Positions 59,437-64,000 of a stretch of DNA of 64,000 bases are shown in pieces. A program made the position numbers and the translations under genes. Position 1 is the stretch's first letter; each line of letters begins with the position of its first letter. The notes under the pieces were generated by a model. It was not told where the DNA came from, did not search any database, and saw only the letters and a program-made list of their open reading frames with translations. Source of the DNA: Verrucomicrobium spinosum DSM 4136 = JCM 18804. GTDB lineage: Bacteria; Verrucomicrobiota; Verrucomicrobiia; Verrucomicrobiales; Verrucomicrobiaceae. The stretch lies in contig NZ_ABIZ01000001.1 in assembly GCF_000172155.1 (NCBI RefSeq), forward strand, positions 5,675,105-5,739,104. Direction: 5' to 3'.

Positions 59437-60639
59437 TTAGAGGCTCCACTTTGCCTGCTTCAACGAAACCACAGTGGTAAAAACGCGGAAGTTATAATGC
59501 TTGGAGGTTAAGAAAGTCTTCAGGGTTTCCAGATCGGCTTCGTAAGAACCCGCCATGGAAAACCCTGCACCCGACGAACCGAGAAGATTGGGGGAGGTGC
59601 CACCTGCCGCACCCTCTGCCAGGATTTCAGCGGTCTGCTGATCTATGGCGACCAGCGTGAGTTTCAACGCGGGAGGCAATTGATGCTGCGTGCCTTGCGG
59701 CCCAAGTCCAGCTCCAGTATTGGCGACCGCAGTAGAATCGAACTCATAGTTGGGAGCAATCCAGGTCGGAGCCCTGTTGCCAGCATTGTTTCCTTCCACT
59801 ATTGGAGAGATGATCAGGGCGATGACATTGTCGGCCACAGGCCGGGTATAACCATGCCCTGTTGCAGCGTCACCCGTGGTGGCAGTATTAGAAATGGCAT
59901 CCTGGAACCATTCTTTTGAGTGGTTGACCGAAGCGGCCGTGGTGTCGCCGAAGTCAGGAACGATCGGGCGAAGGTCCGCATCATAAATTCTATTCGCTTC
60001 AGCCGGTGGAGCGTACTCCATCAGACGATAGCGGAAGCGGGGTCTGACCGTCGTCACCCCTGCCAGGATCGCTGGACGAAACGCACTGTCGTCTCCCCAA
60101 CTGACAAAGTACCCACGACCACAAAGGAGGTTCACCATGTTCGCCGTGTCCGCCTGGGTCACCCCATCGGCAGTTGGATTGAAGTTGGTCACTCCCAGGG
60201 GCGCCTGAAAAAAGACCCCAAAACCAGGATAGTTGGATGCAGTGGCACCGGTGTTAAACAAGCCGTCAGTGCGTCCACAAACAAATTGCAACTCGGACTT
60301 GCGGACATAGGAAACCGCCTCCCGACGGGCTTCACCAATGATATCGCTGGTCAACTGGTTGAAGCCGTTCTGCCAGTACGCATTTAAAGTGGCCTGCCCC
60401 AAATTCCTCGACATTGTATCGAAGGCTGCCCGGGCTTCGCGAAATTGCGACACGCGCGAACTAGTCCGCACCCAGGTCTTCTGCACCATGGAGAGCACAT
60501 TGGCCACCAAGGTCATCAAAATGGCCAGGATGGTCATCGACACCAGCAACTCGACCAGGGTGAAACCTGGCAGCCGCCTCCTGAAGATCCGCCTTCCTCC
60601 ACTGGATGGAATAGAATGTAATTGGCACATCGTCATCAT
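59437..60639 (-). CDS. Verru_Chthon cassette protein C (pseudopilin-like)
   Basis: A 400-residue protein with a prepilin-type N-terminus: RRRLPGFTLVELLVSMTILAI, with Gly before the cleavage site, Phe +1 and Glu +5. The body has LSMVQKTWVRTSSRVSQFREARAAF, then FDTMSRNLGQATLNAYW, typical of family C. It is larger than ordinary pseudopilins, with an Ala/Thr-rich beta region. ATGs at 60636 and 60630 are alternative starts. It starts 3 bp after protein B stops, so the genes are translated together. Confidence 0.88.
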   Translation of the reverse strand: MMTMCQLHSIPSSGGRRIFRRRLPGFTLVELLVSMTILAILMTLVANVLSMVQKTWVRTSSRVSQFREARAAFDTMSRNLGQATLNAYWQNGFNQLTSDIIGEARREAVSYVRKSELQFVCGRTDGLFNTGATASNYPGFGVFFQAPLGVTNFNPTADGVTQADTANMVNLLCGRGYFVSWGDDSAFRPAILAGVTTVRPRFRYRLMEYAPPAEANRIYDADLRPIVPDFGDTTAASVNHSKEWFQDAISNTATTGDAATGHGYTRPVADNVIALIISPIVEGNNAGNRAPTWIAPNYEFDSTAVANTGAGLGPQGTQHQLPPALKLTLVAIDQQTAEILAEGAAGGTSPNLLGSSGAGFSMAGSYEADLETLKTFLTSKHYNFRVFTTVVSLKQAKWSL

Positions 60640-60642
60640 GTT

Positions 60643-61116
60643 CTATCTCCCCTTTGCGATGTATTGCACAAACGTCCGATAGTTACGGCTGTTGGGCTCA
60701 GAGAAATCGAAATTGCGCTGCTGAGAACTGGTCACCTTGATGGTCACCTTTTTAAGTGCGGTTTCGTCCGTCTTGGCACCAGGCATCCGGAGGTTGGTAG
60801 AAGCAACCTCGATCTTGGCGGAGAAAGTGCGACCAAGCTCATTGGCACTCTCCATCTCCACACCCTGATCGTCGTAATATTTCATTGAATCCCCAACGGT
60901 GACGAGATTCCAGGATGTCTGTTCCAAGTTCCGGATGATTTGCTCGACCAAGTGACGTTCAGAGACGATCTGACCGGTCTTTCTCGACATCTCCAACCCC
61001 TGAGGCATGAGCCCCAGGATCGTAAGAAGTCCAAGGGAAGCGATCCCCATGGCGAGCGTCACCTCGACCAAGGAGAAACCCAACCATTTTTTAGGGAGTT
61101 TGACAGAAGATTTCAT
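60643..61116 (-). CDS. Verru_Chthon cassette protein B (pseudopilin-like)
   Basis: A 157-residue protein with the prepilin-type N-terminus KKWLGFSLVEVTLAMGIASLG (Gly before the cleavage site, Glu at +5). The rest (LMPQGLEMSRKTGQIVSERH, then VEQIIRNLEQTSWN) fits cassette protein B. I chose the ATG at 61116; an earlier one at 61149 would add 11 residues before the basic leader. It follows protein A by 35 bp and precedes C by 3 bp. Confidence 0.87.
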   Translation of the reverse strand: MKSSVKLPKKWLGFSLVEVTLAMGIASLGLLTILGLMPQGLEMSRKTGQIVSERHLVEQIIRNLEQTSWNLVTVGDSMKYYDDQGVEMESANELGRTFSAKIEVASTNLRMPGAKTDETALKKVTIKVTSSQQRNFDFSEPNSRNYRTFVQYIAKGR

Positions 61117-61151
61117 GGCAGTATGTCTGAAGATTCGGGGGGGGGTCACAC

Positions 61152-64000
61152 TTAAGGAGCAAAACGCTTCGATTCGAGCGCACGGAACTGGTAGAACGTA
61201 TCCAACGGGAGCTCATTCAGAGGATCACTGGATGCAGCGTAGTCCGGAAGAGGCTTACTCGTGTCGGTCGGATCAATGAACCGTTCGATCAAAGTCGATC
61301 CACGATATTCGCTTAGGACAGCGTCTCTTTCGACATCAAACGTACCCGGTGCCGTGGAACGAGCCTTCTTAATGACTTGAGACCGCACATGAACCCGGAA
61401 CGTATTGCTGCGCGTGGTGATGCGAGCGTACAGGTTCGAATAGGGACCCTCGCGAACATTTTCGCCAGTGGCAGCATGCGATTGCCAGAAGGCCTGCATC
61501 AAGGTCTTGCGCTGGGATTCCGAAGTCGCTCCCGTGAAGTAACCAGCAGCAAGGGGATCGTTTGCCGCAAGCCCCGTCTTGGGAATGAGGAACACTTCGC
61601 AAATCTGGCTGGCAGCGCGGAAGAGCCCCTTCTGGTTGGTGGCAGCCGATTGTCCTTTGAAACGCTCCTGGAATTGGAGAAGCGTCTTCTCCACATCAAT
61701 GGGGCGGTGCCAGTATTTGCCGTCGGAGTCTGCCCAGTAGATGTCCCCAGCCGTATTGGTGAAGTTGCTGGTCTTGAAGCCCTTGGCCAGATAGTTGTTA
61801 TTAATTTCCGTATTCGGGATTGCCGTGAGGAACTCGCCCTTCATCAGAGCATGCAATCCGGTGGCACGTTTGATGTGGGTAAACGGAAGAATCTGGTAGT
61901 TCAAATTGATCCTGCCAGCCTGAGAGAGCGGTTCACTGATGGCATACGGCTCCACCACTGGCATGAAGAACAGATCAAGCAGGTAATGGTCCCGTGGATT
62001 GCGTGCCCCAGGATGGATGTCTTTGGCTGTGGTGACGTTCTTCACGTAGGGGCGGAACAGCAGCGTCTGCCACGGATGGGGCACCGCTGGATCAAGCCCC
62101 TTGCTTCCAGGCACCGTCATTCCGGGCCACACCGCTGTCGGCAGAGAGCCAAACATGACGGGGGACGAGATCATCCGGTTTGGCGTCATGAAGATTCCCG
62201 TACGCCAGTCATCGGTCTGGCGCCAGGATTCGTAAAAGTAGCCCGAACGGTAGAATTTTGTGATGTTGTTGCGATTAAAACTCCCGGCGAAATAGTTACC
62301 TTCATCAGGTTTGTTGATGTACGCGCCTTCACGGGCGTTGCCTATTCCAGCATCAAAATCAGCAAAGCTGTTGGCAACCGTTGCCGAAGCCGCCGAGCCG
62401 GGAATGTCCGGCTGCATGCCATCAGCATAGTTGATGCCGGCCACTAGTTGTAGAGCAAGCGACCTAGTGTTGTAGGTTGGAGTCCCATCAGTCGCTAATG
62501 GCTGCGGATTCGCAGGATCCTTGGCCACTTTATAACCCGCCTCATAAGTGCCATGGAAACTCGTGAAATTGTGAGCAACCCTAAGGTCAGTGCGATCCCA
62601 CATGGGGTGTGGCTGCCAGAGATTCATGGTGGGTTCTTTCCGTGCCGCCACGATTCGATAGTCCCCATCGGCAGGAATCATGGTCCTCTGAACGTCCGAG
62701 TTATTGTATGGCGCCGGAGGGGCAAGTCCCAAGCCCGTTGAATAAGAATTCGCAGGGGGAGAACTGACATCGCCATTCGTATCCAATCGGCCACGAACGA
62801 TCTGATGTTGGGCTGACTTCAAATAGTCATTGGTCTGAAGGGACGGTGTCTGCGCGTTTTCCCAGAAGGGGCCGTTCGGATACTCTTCTGATGGCTTGAG
62901 TCTCTGATAGCGATCCACCACGCCCGCATAGTTGAAAGCCCACCAATGGGGGCCCTGTTGGGCACGTGAATAGACCCACCGCCCACTTCCATCCTGGGAC
63001 AATTTATAAAAGAGGTTTTGAGATTGGCCTCCATCTGCACACGCCAGATCGGGAACAGGAGTGGTCAGCGGCGCATTGGGAAATCCGATTTTGATCTTTT
63101 GGATCGCTGACTTTTGTGGATTTTGAAGGTCATGCGTATTCCAAACTTCGACAACAAGCGGGGTAACGTTGGGATCAGGGAATGTGATCGTAAGTGGCGT
63201 ATTACGCTTCACCGTGATGAAGTCGCTCACAAAGTTCATGTTCGAAAGATTGGTGTGGTAGCGGGAAACGCTATCCGGATCCGAGGAAAAATCAGGGTCG
63301 CTTGGCATTTGCGTTCCCGCAGCCGTGATGGCTCTGATCCTCCGTCCACCCGAAATCACCCGCGGCGGGGCATGCCCCCCAACAGAGTAGGTGTTGTCCT
63401 GCTCGTAAATGTTCCCGTTCGACTTCAGCGAAAAGTTTGACGTGTTCTGGAACAGGGATTGACCGTTGATCTTGATGCCGCGAATGAAAGCAGAGTCAAT
63501 CACGAAGGTGAACTCCGGGTAGAACTTCGTCCAACCCAATGCTGGACAGAAGGCCTCTAATGTCAACATTGCCTGAATCCGTTTTTCATCCGTTGCCAAT
63601 GGAGTATTGGGAGCCAGCGAGAGGTTCCAAAATTCAGGGCGGAAACCTGGGTGCCGAATAGGATGGAAGTCGGTACTGGCTGGATTCACCCCATACTTGG
63701 CAAAGATTGTTCCAAACGGAGGCGCACCTCGCAGGGGAGGAAAGTTGGAATACCACCGCAACTGATTGCTATAAGTGCCAGCGTTGTTGGGAACATTCAA
63801 TTCATTGTACCCGTTGGACCGCAATCCGATGTGAGTGTTCTGGGCATTGGGCATGACGCCATCTTCGATTTTCATGGCCGACTTGCCACCGCTGATGACC
63901 CCGTTGTAGTTCACCGAGAAATCATCATTTTCACCGTCAGCAGTGCAGATGATATGAAGCCCAGCTTCAGAAAGCGTGAACATGCGGCCCATACCCATGT
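61152..64000 (-). CDS. Verru_Chthon cassette protein A, 3' part (gene runs off the window)
   Basis: At least 948 residues of a large protein whose start lies beyond the right end of the window. I identify it mainly from its place upstream of proteins B, C and D; the large size (over 1000 residues) also fits family A. It is rich in Asn, Pro, Tyr and Trp, with no membrane segment in the visible part. It ends 35 bp before protein B. In this cassette A is the only member with no pilin signal in the part seen here; it may be the substrate or a large surface subunit. Confidence 0.75.
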   Translation of the reverse strand, partial: MGMGRMFTLSEAGLHIICTADGENDDFSVNYNGVISGGKSAMKIEDGVMPNAQNTHIGLRSNGYNELNVPNNAGTYSNQLRWYSNFPPLRGAPPFGTIFAKYGVNPASTDFHPIRHPGFRPEFWNLSLAPNTPLATDEKRIQAMLTLEAFCPALGWTKFYPEFTFVIDSAFIRGIKINGQSLFQNTSNFSLKSNGNIYEQDNTYSVGGHAPPRVISGGRRIRAITAAGTQMPSDPDFSSDPDSVSRYHTNLSNMNFVSDFITVKRNTPLTITFPDPNVTPLVVEVWNTHDLQNPQKSAIQKIKIGFPNAPLTTPVPDLACADGGQSQNLFYKLSQDGSGRWVYSRAQQGPHWWAFNYAGVVDRYQRLKPSEEYPNGPFWENAQTPSLQTNDYLKSAQHQIVRGRLDTNGDVSSPPANSYSTGLGLAPPAPYNNSDVQRTMIPADGDYRIVAARKEPTMNLWQPHPMWDRTDLRVAHNFTSFHGTYEAGYKVAKDPANPQPLATDGTPTYNTRSLALQLVAGINYADGMQPDIPGSAASATVANSFADFDAGIGNAREGAYINKPDEGNYFAGSFNRNNITKFYRSGYFYESWRQTDDWRTGIFMTPNRMISSPVMFGSLPTAVWPGMTVPGSKGLDPAVPHPWQTLLFRPYVKNVTTAKDIHPGARNPRDHYLLDLFFMPVVEPYAISEPLSQAGRINLNYQILPFTHIKRATGLHALMKGEFLTAIPNTEINNNYLAKGFKTSNFTNTAGDIYWADSDGKYWHRPIDVEKTLLQFQERFKGQSAATNQKGLFRAASQICEVFLIPKTGLAANDPLAAGYFTGATSESQRKTLMQAFWQSHAATGENVREGPYSNLYARITTRSNTFRVHVRSQVIKKARSTAPGTFDVERDAVLSEYRGSTLIERFIDPTDTSKPLPDYAASSDPLNELPLDTFYQFRALESKRFAP

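Overview
The window is GC-rich bacterial chromosome, almost certainly from the phylum Verrucomicrobiota, probably near Verrucomicrobium, Roseimicrobium or Prosthecobacter. The best marker is the right end (58726-64000), where four genes in a row match the Verru_Chthon cassette (proteins D, C, B and the 3' part of A), a pseudopilin-type cassette named after that phylum. A sulfatase, a PQQ-type propeller protein, a large cytochrome c-tailed protein and an ExbB/ExbD cluster with TPR proteins fit the same group.

Left end (1-15574): a CRISPR array of 28 repeats and 27 spacers (469-2493) lies downstream of a complete type I-U (now I-G) cas operon on the minus strand. The order is small unknown gene, cas3, csx17 (cas8u2), csb1 (cas7), csb2 (cas5-cas6), an extra 218-residue gene, cas4-cas1 fusion, cas2, array. 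The extra gene is not one of the usual I-G genes. It carries an R-x4-H motif followed by Gly, as in HEPN ribonucleases, and is the best candidate for a new part of this immune system. A WYL-domain regulator is divergent from the operon and has an 8-bp inverted repeat in front of it.

15815-20400: a flavodoxin and a HemS/HmuS-like heme-utilisation protein, then a 292-bp tandem duplication carrying five copies of a hairpin with a compensatory base change, then the ribosomal genes rpmJ-rpsM-rpsK-rpsD (minus strand). rpoA does not follow rpsD. S11 has a long Ala/Pro-rich N-terminal extension.

20383-31888: mostly ordinary chromosomal genes: an M16 zinc peptidase, a LURP-one-like protein, two alpha/beta hydrolases, an AsmA-like protein, gltX, a PL14-like polysaccharide lyase and aroE. 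A frameshifted, truncated SbmA/BacA-type ABC transporter follows at 32017-32552.

32608-42440 (minus strand): an energised-envelope cluster. A five-gene operon (large TPR protein, small TPR protein, ExbB, ExbD, ExbD) ends at a strong terminator. Two paralogous proteins follow, each with a TonB-like membrane anchor, a Gly-rich linker and a squalene-cyclase-type alpha/alpha toroid. The paralogs share a block of about 500 bp that is about 99% identical, while flanking sequence is clearly more diverged, which suggests recent gene conversion. I infer that ExbBD drives the anchored toroid proteins; the function is unknown.

42693-58612: proB-proA, a sulfatase, a RidA-like protein, a VanZ-like protein, ligA, an NCS2-type permease, a PQQ-propeller protein, a cytochrome c-tailed protein and an RND permease with no adaptor gene beside it. 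I saw no tRNA, rRNA or transposase genes.
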